The notes beneath the pieces are model-generated. The model saw only the letters and a list, made by a program, of their open reading frames with translations, did not search any database and was not told the origin of the DNA. 64,000 nucleotides of DNA. Origin: DAONFI01 sp035403485 (lineage in GTDB: Bacteria; Planctomycetota; Phycisphaerae; SM23-33). The translations under genes and the position numbers were made by a program. The stretch covers positions 1 to 64,000 of the forward strand of contig CAZIAZ010000007.1 of the NCBI GenBank assembly GCA_964536835.1, given 5' to 3'. Within the stretch, counting starts at the first letter, position 1. Every line of letters starts with the position of its first letter. Positions 42,341-49,850 of this stretch are shown here, piece after piece.

Positions 42341-42952
42341 TCAATCGCTTTTGCGATTGTACTTCTGCATTACATTCAACATGTCGCCAAAGACCCAATC
42401 TTCGACGGCATCGGCGGCGATGTTTATCGCACTGCCTATGTCTTCAAGTTCATTTGATGCGAACTTGCCCAGCACGTAATCGCTGACGTCCATTACGCCT
42501 GGCGGTGTGCCTATTCCTATTCTCAGCCGCGGGAATTCATCACTCCCGCATTTGTGAATAATATCGGCAAGTCCGTTATGGCCGCCGGCTGAACCTTTCG
42601 CCCTGAGCCGCAACTGTGCCAGCGGCAGAGCGAAATCGTCCAGGACGACGAGTATCTCATCCGGCTGGGCTTTGTAAAAATCCATCATTGCCCGAACCGC
42701 GCGGCCTGACTCGTTCATATATGTCATGGGCGCCAAAAGCACCACGTTTCGCGATTCCTCATCGAACCGCTCGCGACGGGTCTGCCAGAACATCGACTGA
42801 AATTTTTCAGCCGCCGTTTCCAGCCCCCAACGCTGCCGAAGAACCTCCAGCACCCTGAACCCGACGTTATGCCGCGTTTCGACATACTTCCGTCCCGGGT
42901 TGCCCAGCCCGACGACAAATCTGCGTGCAGGGCATTGAGGGTCGCTGGCCAT
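42341..42952 (-). CDS. pth: Peptidyl-tRNA hydrolase
   Basis: 203 residues. FVVGLGNPGRKYVETRHNVG contains the catalytic His, and LAPMTYMNESGRAVRAMMDF, LVVLDDFALPLAQLRLRAKG and SAGGHNGLADIIHKCGSDEF follow with the substrate-contact residues. It recycles tRNA from stalled peptidyl-tRNA. GGAG lies nine bases before the ATG. It starts 6 bp after rplY. Confidence 0.96.
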   Translation of the reverse strand: MASDPQCPARRFVVGLGNPGRKYVETRHNVGFRVLEVLRQRWGLETAAEKFQSMFWQTRRERFDEESRNVVLLAPMTYMNESGRAVRAMMDFYKAQPDEILVVLDDFALPLAQLRLRAKGSAGGHNGLADIIHKCGSDEFPRLRIGIGTPPGVMDVSDYVLGKFASNELEDIGSAINIAADAVEDWVFGDMLNVMQKYNRKSD

Positions 42953-42958
42953 ACGGCG

Positions 42959-43624
42959 TTACTCCTTTTTGGGCTTTGAGGCGGTATCGGCTTTGGCCTC
43001 TTCGCCTTCTTCTTCCTTCTTTTCGCCGATGACTTCCGGCTCGGCTGGCGTTTCGCCTTCGGCGGCTGGTTCGGCGACTGCTTCTTCTGCTATTATGGCC
43101 ACAGAGCAGAGAACTTCATTTTCGTCGTCAACGAGTCTGGCGCCTTCGGGCAGGGTCAGGTCGTGGGCGTAAACGTGGCCGTTGAGCGGCACCGCCTCGA
43201 TATTGTGACGGATTTCTTCGGGCATATTGCGAACGGTACATTCGATGGTAACGTCGGAGCAGGCTATCTGCAGGACGCCGCCGTCTTTCATGCCCTGTGC
43301 AGTGCCGATGAAATTGACCGGCACGGTTACGCGGACGATTTCGTCCATGTTCACGCGGCTGAAGTCAACGTGCAGAATATTGTCGCCGAGGCTGTCGTAC
43401 TGCACTTCCTTGAACATGACGTTTTCGTCTTTGCCGTCGACAACCATGTCCAGCACGCGTTCGTGATGCTGAATGGCCAGTGCGATTTCGTGTTTGTCGA
43501 GCGTCAGAGACTGCGGGGCTTTGCCGTGGCCGTAAACATTGCCAGGCACTTTGCCCGCTGCACGCAAACGCTTTACCGCATTCGAGCCGTTTTCCTTACG
43601 TGTCGTAGCTGTTATCTTCGCCAT
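42959..43624 (-). CDS. rplY: 50S ribosomal protein L25 (CTC form)
   Basis: 221 residues. The N-terminal 5S rRNA-binding domain starts TATTRKENGSNAVKRLRAAG and KVPGNVYGHGK; the C-terminal CTC/TL5 domain contains VPVNFIGTAQGMKDGGVLQI and HDLTLPEGARLV. A Glu/Lys-rich tail ends it. This is the general stress form. AAGGAG precedes the ATG. The prs-rplY-pth order is common. Confidence 0.95.
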   Translation of the reverse strand: MAKITATTRKENGSNAVKRLRAAGKVPGNVYGHGKAPQSLTLDKHEIALAIQHHERVLDMVVDGKDENVMFKEVQYDSLGDNILHVDFSRVNMDEIVRVTVPVNFIGTAQGMKDGGVLQIACSDVTIECTVRNMPEEIRHNIEAVPLNGHVYAHDLTLPEGARLVDDENEVLCSVAIIAEEAVAEPAAEGETPAEPEVIGEKKEEEGEEAKADTASKPKKE

Positions 43625-43709
43625 TGCGAATTACTCCTTGTCGTACCCCGGCACCGCGCCAGGGCAACCTAACTGTTGATTTTTCAATAAATTGACAAAT
43701 AAAAACTTT

Positions 43710-44663
43710 TCAGTGAACGAACAGGCTGCTCACCGATTCGTTATTGTGTATTCTATGGATGGCTTCGCCGAGCAGCGGCGCCACGCTCAGGACGCGCAGT
43801 TTGCCGATGGCGTCGATTTTTTCCTGCCCGACTGGTATCGTGTCGGTCACCACCACTTCATCCACGGGGGCTTTTTTCAGCCGTTCACATGCAGGGCCGC
43901 AAAGGACGGCATGCGTGGCGGATACTATTACCCGCTTTGCGCCGCGCGCCTTGCAAAGTTCCGCCGCGCTGCAAACTGTGCCGGCGGTGGATATCATGTC
44001 GTCGACCATCAGCACGCTTTTGCCGGCGACGTCGCCGATAAGGTAACCGGTCTCGACTTCCTGGTCGCTCAGCCGACGCTTGTTTATTATGGCAAGTTCA
44101 CCGCCCAGACGGGACGCGTAAATGCGGGCACGTTTGACATTGCCGACGTCGGGGCTGACCAGGGCCAGATTATCTATTTTCTGCTCGGTAAAATAACGGC
44201 CCAACACCGGCTCTGCCAGCAAATTGTCTACCGGTATGTCAAAAAATCCCTGAATCTGATTGGCGTGCAGATCCATGACCAGCACGCGATGAGCGCCAGC
44301 CATTGTTATGAGATTCGCTACAAGTTTGGCTGTTATCGGCACACGGCCTTCGTCTTTTCTATCCTGCCGCGCGTAACCGAAATATGGAATGACAGCCGTG
44401 ATTTTTTTCGCCGATGCACGACGGGCACAGTCGATAAAAACCAGCAGTTCCATCAGCGATTCGTTGACGGGAGAACAAGTCGGCTGAATTATGAAGACGT
44501 CGCGTCCGCGGATGTCCTCTTCCAGCTTTATCAGCACTTCTCCGTCAGGGAACGCACTGATGCGAGCCTTGCCCAACGGCACGCCGAGGTATTCCGCTAT
44601 CTTCTGGCCCAGCAATGGATTGCTTCGGCCACAGAAAAGAATCATTTCGGCAACTCCGGTCAT
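43710..44663 (-). CDS. prs: Ribose-phosphate pyrophosphokinase
   Basis: 317-residue enzyme that makes PRPP from ribose-5-P and ATP. Motifs: FCGRSNPLLGQKIAEYLGVP, ARISAFPDGEVLIKLEEDIR, YFGYARQDRK (ATP site), VMDLHANQIQGFFDIPVDNL, and the PRPP loop VLMVDDMISTAGT. ATG 44663 is chosen because the family starts here; an ORF start at 44726 would add 21 residues. tRNA-Gln lies just upstream on the same strand. Confidence 0.95.
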   Translation of the reverse strand: MTGVAEMILFCGRSNPLLGQKIAEYLGVPLGKARISAFPDGEVLIKLEEDIRGRDVFIIQPTCSPVNESLMELLVFIDCARRASAKKITAVIPYFGYARQDRKDEGRVPITAKLVANLITMAGAHRVLVMDLHANQIQGFFDIPVDNLLAEPVLGRYFTEQKIDNLALVSPDVGNVKRARIYASRLGGELAIINKRRLSDQEVETGYLIGDVAGKSVLMVDDMISTAGTVCSAAELCKARGAKRVIVSATHAVLCGPACERLKKAPVDEVVVTDTIPVGQEKIDAIGKLRVLSVAPLLGEAIHRIHNNESVSSLFVH

Positions 44664-44789
44664 GTCTGTTTTACCTTGAATTCCCAGCCGGCTGAACGTC
44701 AGCTCAACCAGCCCAAAATCCATCAAAATTTTGCAGCCTCACTGTGAAGCTGTCACTCTACATTCAATTTTTTGATGAAACTTCCAAAA

Positions 44790-44861
44790 TTACCCGGCCA
44801 GGACTCGAACCTGGAATAAGAGTACCAAAAACTCTGGTGTTGCCAATTACACCACCGGGTA
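44790..44861 (-). tRNA. tRNA-Gln (TTG)
   Basis: Cloverleaf on the minus strand. Acceptor TACCCGG/CCGGGTA, D arm GTGT/ACAC, anticodon stem AGAGT/ACTCT with loop TTTTGGT (anticodon TTG), T arm CAGG-TTCGAGT-CCTG. The discriminator is A and CCA is not encoded. It is the first gene of the prs operon region. Confidence 0.93.
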
Positions 44862-44991
44862 AAACCGAAATTTCCGGGCAGTTACCCGTAAATTTTTCAA
44901 ACAAACCAATGTAAAAGGCGAAACCGCCAACAAACTTCCGAGAAGTTTCAACATTACTTGCAGCAATAATTTTCCGCAATTGTCAATTTAC

Positions 44992-45181
44992 AAAACGACG
45001 ATTCCTGAAATTCTGAATCGTTTCAAGTCATTGGCTGTCCGTGCCTTTCATCAGCCAATAAACTTCGAGTTGCGGCGGGGGCTTCATTCGGAGGCCTGAA
45101 CAGGCGGCCGCAACCTCGACCTGTCCACTCCCGACCTTCCTGTCGGGGCGCCCCGTGCGAATGAAAAAGGCACTCAGGGAG
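44992..45181 (-). ncRNA. Candidate structured RNA of about 190 nt, or leader of the tRNA-Gln/prs unit
   Basis: No ORF. On the minus strand there is a promoter just upstream (separate entry), then hairpins: CCCGAC/GTCGGG (45130-45147), CGAGTTGCGGC with GCCGCAACCTCG (45066-45118) and ATTGGCTG/CAGCCAAT (45030-45059). The loop of the last contains GTGCCTTTCAT (45041-45051), which can pair with ATGAAAAAGGCAC at 45161-45173, giving a possible pseudoknot. A terminator-like stem ACGATTC/GAATCGT (44998-45021) with CGTTTTG ends it. It does not match RNase P, SRP, tmRNA or 6S hallmarks that I can recall. Confidence 0.5.
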
Positions 45182-45186
45182 TAACA

Positions 45187-45214
45187 ATAATAAAATTAAT
45201 TCCGGCTGTGTCAA
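45187..45214 (-). promoter_or_regulatory. Sigma70-type promoter, leftward
   Basis: On the minus strand TTGACA (45209-45214), 16 bp, TATTAT (45187-45192), one mismatch in each-box total. Transcription would start near 45180 and read into the structured region and towards tRNA-Gln. Confidence 0.6.
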
Positions 45215-45308
45215 GCCCTGTATTGAAATTTTTCATCTTTTTAAAATTAATAAGGGTGAAACAAAAGATTCGATTTGATAGACTCTGCCGAAAAAGGAGA
45301 TGTGGCCG

Positions 45309-45761
45309 ATGAAAACACTGCTGGTTTGCATAGATTTTTCAGACGTTACTGAATGTCTGATTTCTAATGCCATAAAACTTGCCCAAGCGTTTGAAGAAAA
45401 GATATTTCTTCTGCATGTTACCGAGCCGGATCCTGATTTTATCGGGTTTTCCACCGGCTCAAAGACCGTAAGGGAGCAATGGGCGAAAAAATTTTCCCGA
45501 GAACACGCGGCACTTTGCGAAATGCAGAAAAGATTGCACTCGACCAGCCTTGAAGTCGAGGGCATAGTCGTTCAGGGCGCCGTGGCGGACAAGATTCTTC
45601 AGCATGTCGCCAGCCTTCATGCTGATATGATTCTGATGGGTACTCACGGCCATGGCGGACTTTATAATTTGCTGGTCGGCAGCGTTACAGGGAATGTTTT
45701 GAAACGTGCAACCTGCCCCGTAGTTCTTGTTAACGCAAAAGAGGAAAAGAATGCTATTTAA
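45309..45761 (+). CDS. Universal stress protein (UspA family)
   Basis: 150 residues. MKTLLVCIDFSDVTECLISN opens the fold. The ATP-binding motif G-2x-G-9x-G(S/T) is in MGTHGHGGLYNLLVGSVTG, so it is the ATP-binding subtype. AGGAG lies nine bases before ATG 45309; an ATG at 45300 is too close to the ribosome site. It overlaps the acyltransferase gene downstream by 11 nt, an unusual pairing for a stress protein. Confidence 0.92.
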   Translation: MKTLLVCIDFSDVTECLISNAIKLAQAFEEKIFLLHVTEPDPDFIGFSTGSKTVREQWAKKFSREHAALCEMQKRLHSTSLEVEGIVVQGAVADKILQHVASLHADMILMGTHGHGGLYNLLVGSVTGNVLKRATCPVVLVNAKEEKNAI

Positions 45762-47163
45762 TTCTTATTCTTTTTTCATATTTTTCGCCGTAGTCCTCAT
45801 AATAAGCAGGCTGAACTGGCCGTGGCGGGGAAAAAAAGTCTTCCTGCTTGTTATGAGTTATGTTTTTTATGCTGCCTGGAATCCGCCGTTTGTCGTTCTG
45901 CTGTGGATTTCCACCGTCGCCGACTGGTATTTCGCCGGTTGGATGGGCAAAACGGGAAATCGTACGAAACGTAAACTGCTTATGTTCGGCAGTTTATTTG
46001 TGAATCTCGGCATGCTCGGCTTTTTCAAGTACGGCACGTTTGCGGCGGATAATTTCACGGCGATGGTGCAGGCGTTCGGCTTTGATTTCGTCCCGGCCAA
46101 AGCCGATATAATTCTCCCCGTCGGCATAAGTTTTTACACGTTCCAGACATTGAGTTACACTATCGACGTATATCGCGGCCAGCTCAAGCCGTGGCACAGT
46201 TTTCTCGATTATTCGCTGTATGTTACATTTTTCCCCCAGTTGGTGGCTGGGCCTATCGTGCGCGCGGCGGAATTTCTGCCTCAATGCGAAGAACCCAAAA
46301 AGGCAACAGCCGGCCAACTCGGCTGGGGATTGTGTCTCTTTATCGTCGGCCTTTTTAACAAGGTTGTCATTGCCGACCATTTCATGGCTGGCACGGTGGA
46401 ACAGATTTATGGCTCGACGGCTCATGTCGGATTTTTCGGCGCATGGGCAGGGACGTTGGCGTTCAGCATGCAGATATTCTGTGATTTCGCAGGCTATTCC
46501 ACATGTGCAATAGGCGTGGCGATGTGCCTGGGTTTTGTTCTGCCGGACAATTTCCGCTTTCCGTATAGCGCGATTGGTTTTTCCGATTTTTGGAGAAGGT
46601 GGCATATTTCTCTTTCAACGTGGTTGCGGGACTATCTGTATATTCCGTTGGGCGGCAACAGGCACGGAGCGTTCATGACTTACAGAAATCTGTTCCTTAC
46701 GATGCTGCTGGGAGGATTGTGGCATGGCGCAAGCTGGACGTTTGTCGTATGGGGCGGCTTGCATGGAATTTATCTTGTGATTGAGCGGCTGTTGAAGACG
46801 TTTGTGGCTGATATACCATTATGGCACGGCAGAATTTTTAAGGCTTTTTTCTGGTTTCTTACCTTTCTGGGCGTATGTTTTGCGTGGGTGTTTTTCAGGG
46901 CTCAGACTTTTGGCAGCGCGTGGGCTATCTGCAGGAGCATGGCTGGAATTACGGATGATTTTTCAATTTCCGGCTTCAGCCGGGTATACGCATTCGTCGC
47001 CGTCATAGTCGGCTTACATATTTACATGCGAAACCGGTCACTGGAATATCTGGTATCGAAAGTCCCCGTGCCGGTCATTTCATTGATTCTTGCCGTTATG
47101 ATTTTTTTGATAATGATGTGCCTCAATGGAGATGAGAATGCGTTCATCTATTTCCAATTCTGA
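45751..47163 (+). CDS. MBOAT-family O-acyltransferase (AlgI/DltB-like)
   Basis: 470-residue membrane protein with about ten helices. MBOAT features: SYVFYAAWNPPFVVLLWIST, PVGISFYTFQTLSYTIDVYR, FFPQLVAGPIVRA, FSDFWRRWHISLSTWLRDYL and the catalytic His in LGGLWHGASWTFVVWG. It moves acetyl groups across the membrane to a cell-surface polymer. AGAGGAAAAG precedes ATG 45751. It overlaps the SGNH-like partner gene by 26 nt; the pair is a typical acetylation module. Confidence 0.94.
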   Translation: MLFNSYSFFIFFAVVLIISRLNWPWRGKKVFLLVMSYVFYAAWNPPFVVLLWISTVADWYFAGWMGKTGNRTKRKLLMFGSLFVNLGMLGFFKYGTFAADNFTAMVQAFGFDFVPAKADIILPVGISFYTFQTLSYTIDVYRGQLKPWHSFLDYSLYVTFFPQLVAGPIVRAAEFLPQCEEPKKATAGQLGWGLCLFIVGLFNKVVIADHFMAGTVEQIYGSTAHVGFFGAWAGTLAFSMQIFCDFAGYSTCAIGVAMCLGFVLPDNFRFPYSAIGFSDFWRRWHISLSTWLRDYLYIPLGGNRHGAFMTYRNLFLTMLLGGLWHGASWTFVVWGGLHGIYLVIERLLKTFVADIPLWHGRIFKAFFWFLTFLGVCFAWVFFRAQTFGSAWAICRSMAGITDDFSISGFSRVYAFVAVIVGLHIYMRNRSLEYLVSKVPVPVISLILAVMIFLIMMCLNGDENAFIYFQF

Positions 47164-48184
47164 GTTGCGACGGCCGGATATGAATTATGCCAGACTCTGG
47201 CTGCTTGCCGCCGTAATGACGCTGGCCATACTCGGAAGTTGCGATGTGCTTATCCGTATGTACGGCGTGACTCCCAGCCTCGTGGATGACATGAAATTGT
47301 GGGAATACACGAGAGATGGAATGTTAACCGGTACTGCTTCCGCGAATCAGGTCATATTTATCGGAACATCGCGGGCAAATCTGGGAATCGATCCTGGTAT
47401 TTTCGAGAAAGAAACCGGCTGCGATGTTTTAAAGCTTGGCATTGCTGGTTCTGAAGCATGGCCGTTGCTCAGGGATATTGCCGAAAATACGGATTTTCGC
47501 GGCACGATTTTTTATGATTTCAGGGCTGATGCCTGCAGCCGCAATGATATAGCACAAATAACCGAAAAATATATACGCGAATATTATAAAAATTATTCCA
47601 ACCTTGGGAAATATGATAAAATTCTGAATGAAAAAATTGCGATTTTTTTCCAAAGCAGCCTTGCCATAGTTGATATTGCTCCGGAAAATCTGAACAGAAT
47701 ATTTTTGCCCGAAAAGGCAAGAGCCGATAATTATGTCGTCATCGGAAAAGACAGAGCGACGAAGGCGTATTATCGTACGAAATTGACGGCTAAAGGCATT
47801 GCAAAAAACCGTAAGAAACGCATACGGGAAGCCCGCGAGGCTTGTGCCGGAAAATGTCATGATGATTCCATGTGGCAATGCCGCATCAGGGAAATCGGCA
47901 AATGGGTGAAACTTGTTCAGGACAGAGGCGGCCGCGTCGTACTGGTGCGTTTCCCGACATCCGGCGAGCATTGGGAACTGGATTCAGCAGCTTATCCGCG
48001 TGAAAAATATTGGAATAAGATTGCCGGTCTGACCGGAGCGGTCACTATTCATTTCAAGGATATTCAGGGGTTTGAAAGTGTCGATTGTCCGGACACTTCA
48101 CATCTGAATTACGATGATGCCGAGAAATTCACTGAATATCTCGCGAAATGGTATGACATAAATATCGGCGTGAAAAGGAAATGA
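47138..48184 (+). CDS. SGNH-hydrolase-like partner of the acyltransferase
   Basis: 348 residues with one N-terminal membrane anchor (LWLLAAVMTLAILGSCDVLI). The lumenal part has the SGNH-like block VIFIGTSRANLGIDPGIF and a late DxxH pair in CPDTSHLNYDDAEKFTEYLA, the usual Asp-His of the triad. Such proteins finish transfer of the acetyl group from the MBOAT protein to the polymer. ATG 47138 follows GGAG by six bases; ATGs at 47126 and 47132 are alternatives. Confidence 0.82.
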   Translation: MRSSISNSELRRPDMNYARLWLLAAVMTLAILGSCDVLIRMYGVTPSLVDDMKLWEYTRDGMLTGTASANQVIFIGTSRANLGIDPGIFEKETGCDVLKLGIAGSEAWPLLRDIAENTDFRGTIFYDFRADACSRNDIAQITEKYIREYYKNYSNLGKYDKILNEKIAIFFQSSLAIVDIAPENLNRIFLPEKARADNYVVIGKDRATKAYYRTKLTAKGIAKNRKKRIREAREACAGKCHDDSMWQCRIREIGKWVKLVQDRGGRVVLVRFPTSGEHWELDSAAYPREKYWNKIAGLTGAVTIHFKDIQGFESVDCPDTSHLNYDDAEKFTEYLAKWYDINIGVKRK

Positions 48185-48193
48185 TTGAAGCGA

Positions 48194-48219
48194 CTCTCAA
48201 AATTTTTTCTTTTTGAGAG
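48194..48219. terminator. Bidirectional hairpin between the SGNH-like gene and dnaN
   Basis: CTCTCAAAA (48194-48202) pairs with TTTTGAGAG (48211-48219), loop of eight rich in T. It lies 9 bp after the rightward gene and 27 bp after the leftward dnaN stop. Confidence 0.7.
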
Positions 48220-48246
48220 CCGCTCCATATTTTTCTTAAAAAAATA

Positions 48247-49344
48247 TCAGCCGAGGTCGACCGGCATAAGTACATAGAGGAAATCGGGGCCGGCCTTTAT
48301 CATCGCCGGCTTGTTTGGGGCGCTCATTTCAAACCGCAGCATGTCTGTATCGATTACCTTGAGTGCGTCGAGCAGAAATTGCGGATTGAAACCGATGTCC
48401 ATGGGATTGCCGTTGAGGACGATTGGACATTGGACTTCGGCTTCGCCGGCTTCTGGGGCTCGGCTGGACATTATAAGCGAGTCCGCCTGGAAGCTCAGTT
48501 TCACGCCGCGAGATTCGTCGTTCGTAAGCAGGGCCGCCTGCCGCACGCGATGCTGGAATTCGCCGGTGTTGATATCGGCGTGGCGGTCGCAGTTTTGCGG
48601 GATGACGTCGGAATATTTGGGGAAATTGCCCTGTACGAGCGTACTCATCAGCGTGGCGTTGGATGATTTTACGAGAATCTGGTTGTCTTCAATCTTGACG
48701 TCGAGCATATCTTCCGGATTGCAGACTCGCAGAATAAGGCCCATGAACTTCGCCGGCACTATCGCCGTCGCCGAAGATGAGCTTGCCGACTCGAGCATGC
48801 CCATTGCCTGTGCCAGCCGATGGCCGTCCGTGGCAACGAGCTTCAGATTCTTGCCCGTCGCTTCCCATAAAACGCCTGATATGGCGTAATGACTGTGAGC
48901 TTTTGCAGTGGCGAAGAGCGTTTTGGTTATCATATCCTTCAAAACGGCGGCTGGAACTTTGAAATCGCCGGCGGCTGGGAACTGATCGATGGCTGGATAT
49001 TCCGCAGGGTCGAACCCGAAAATCTTGAAACGGCTGCCTGTGCCCTTGACGATGGTGGCTTCCTTATCAGATTCGATAGTCAGGCTGTCGTCGCCGGTGG
49101 CTTCGCGGACGATGCCGCTGAATCGGGTTGCCGGCACGAGTGCTTCGCCGGCTTGCTCGACCTGTACTGCAGTTACCAGATAGCGGCAGCCCACTTCCAG
49201 GTCTGTGCCCATGAGCTCCAGGCCGTTTGCCGTCGCGACCAGTTTGATGCACTCAAGCACCGGCTTGGGCGTGCGGGTTGATACTATACTGCCCAGTACG
49301 TTCAGTGCATCCTGCAATGCCTGCGTTTGTGCTATAACTTTCAT
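48247..49344 (-). CDS. dnaN: DNA polymerase III beta subunit (sliding clamp)
   Basis: 365 residues, three clamp domains. MKVIAQTQALQDALNVLGSI opens domain 1, LMGTDLEVGCRYL and IDQFPAAGDF follow, AISGVLWEATGKNLKLVATD with GHRLAQAMG is in domain 2, and the C-terminus ends VLMPVDLG. dnaA and recF are not next to it, so the usual dnaA-dnaN-recF order is broken here. ATG 49344 is the family start. Confidence 0.95.
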   Translation of the reverse strand: MKVIAQTQALQDALNVLGSIVSTRTPKPVLECIKLVATANGLELMGTDLEVGCRYLVTAVQVEQAGEALVPATRFSGIVREATGDDSLTIESDKEATIVKGTGSRFKIFGFDPAEYPAIDQFPAAGDFKVPAAVLKDMITKTLFATAKAHSHYAISGVLWEATGKNLKLVATDGHRLAQAMGMLESASSSSATAIVPAKFMGLILRVCNPEDMLDVKIEDNQILVKSSNATLMSTLVQGNFPKYSDVIPQNCDRHADINTGEFQHRVRQAALLTNDESRGVKLSFQADSLIMSSRAPEAGEAEVQCPIVLNGNPMDIGFNPQFLLDALKVIDTDMLRFEMSAPNKPAMIKAGPDFLYVLMPVDLG

Positions 49345-49554
49345 TTTCCCGCCATCCTTCCTTGTATACAAGATAATGTATTATAGCTGTAAATTCATAC
49401 CATAAGGTGTACGGAGCTTTTATACGATTTTTTCAGCCGTCTTGCAAGAAAAAATGACGGTTTATGGGGATATTCTGCAATTTCATTTTAGAGCAATATA
49501 GAGTTGTTTGTCATTTTTCGTTGCGACATTATTCAATAGCGATTTTTACGAAAA

Positions 49555-49750
49555 AATAAGCCCGAATACCGCTAGAGCATATTAAACTTGACTTTGCGCT
49601 TGTTGCTGTTTGCGGCGTCGGCTGGCTACGTCAGGCTGCATCGGAAACCATATAAGGTTGCCTGCTTCGCCTTCCTTGCCAGCCTCGTCCTCAACGACGC
49701 AACAAGGCGCAATTTCAAATTTAACATGCTCTAAAGCATTCGGGCTTATT
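49555..49750. repeat. Inverted-repeat element B2 (MITE-like), nested
   Basis: Inner element from TAGAGCAT (49573) to ATGCTCTA (49733), inverted repeats of about 35 bp with few mismatches. The outer arms AATAAGCCCGAAT (49555) and ATTCGGGCTTATT (49738-49750) are also perfect. The interior shares with B1 GTCAGGCTGCATCG and CTGCTTCGCCTTCCTTGCC, with a small stem AACC-ATATAA-GGTT. Confidence 0.8.
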
Positions 49751-49762
49751 TGTCTTTGTACG

Positions 49763-49841
49763 TAGAAATCTATTCCAAAAATCTTGGTTGCCTGCAAAAT
49801 GGCTCAATTTTGACGGCATCCATGTTTTGGGATGGGTTCTA
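49763..49841. repeat. Inverted-repeat element A4 (compact copy)
   Basis: 79 bp. TAGAAATCTATTCCAAAA at the left and the inverse of TAGAACCCATCCCAAAACAT at the right. The interior (TTGGTTGCCTGCAAAATGGC, TCAATTTTGACGGC) matches A1. It lies 10 bp after the TPR gene stop (leftward gene). Confidence 0.7.
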
Positions 49842-49850
49842 ATAAAAATA

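Noticed and set aside
44992..45181. Assignment of the structured RNA as RNase P, SRP RNA, tmRNA or 6S RNA
   Set aside because: The known conserved motifs of those RNAs were looked for and are absent; the size and the hairpin order also do not fit.
19661..49841. CRISPR array
   Set aside because: The repeats are dispersed inverted elements of variable length, not short direct repeats with regular spacers; no cas genes are present.
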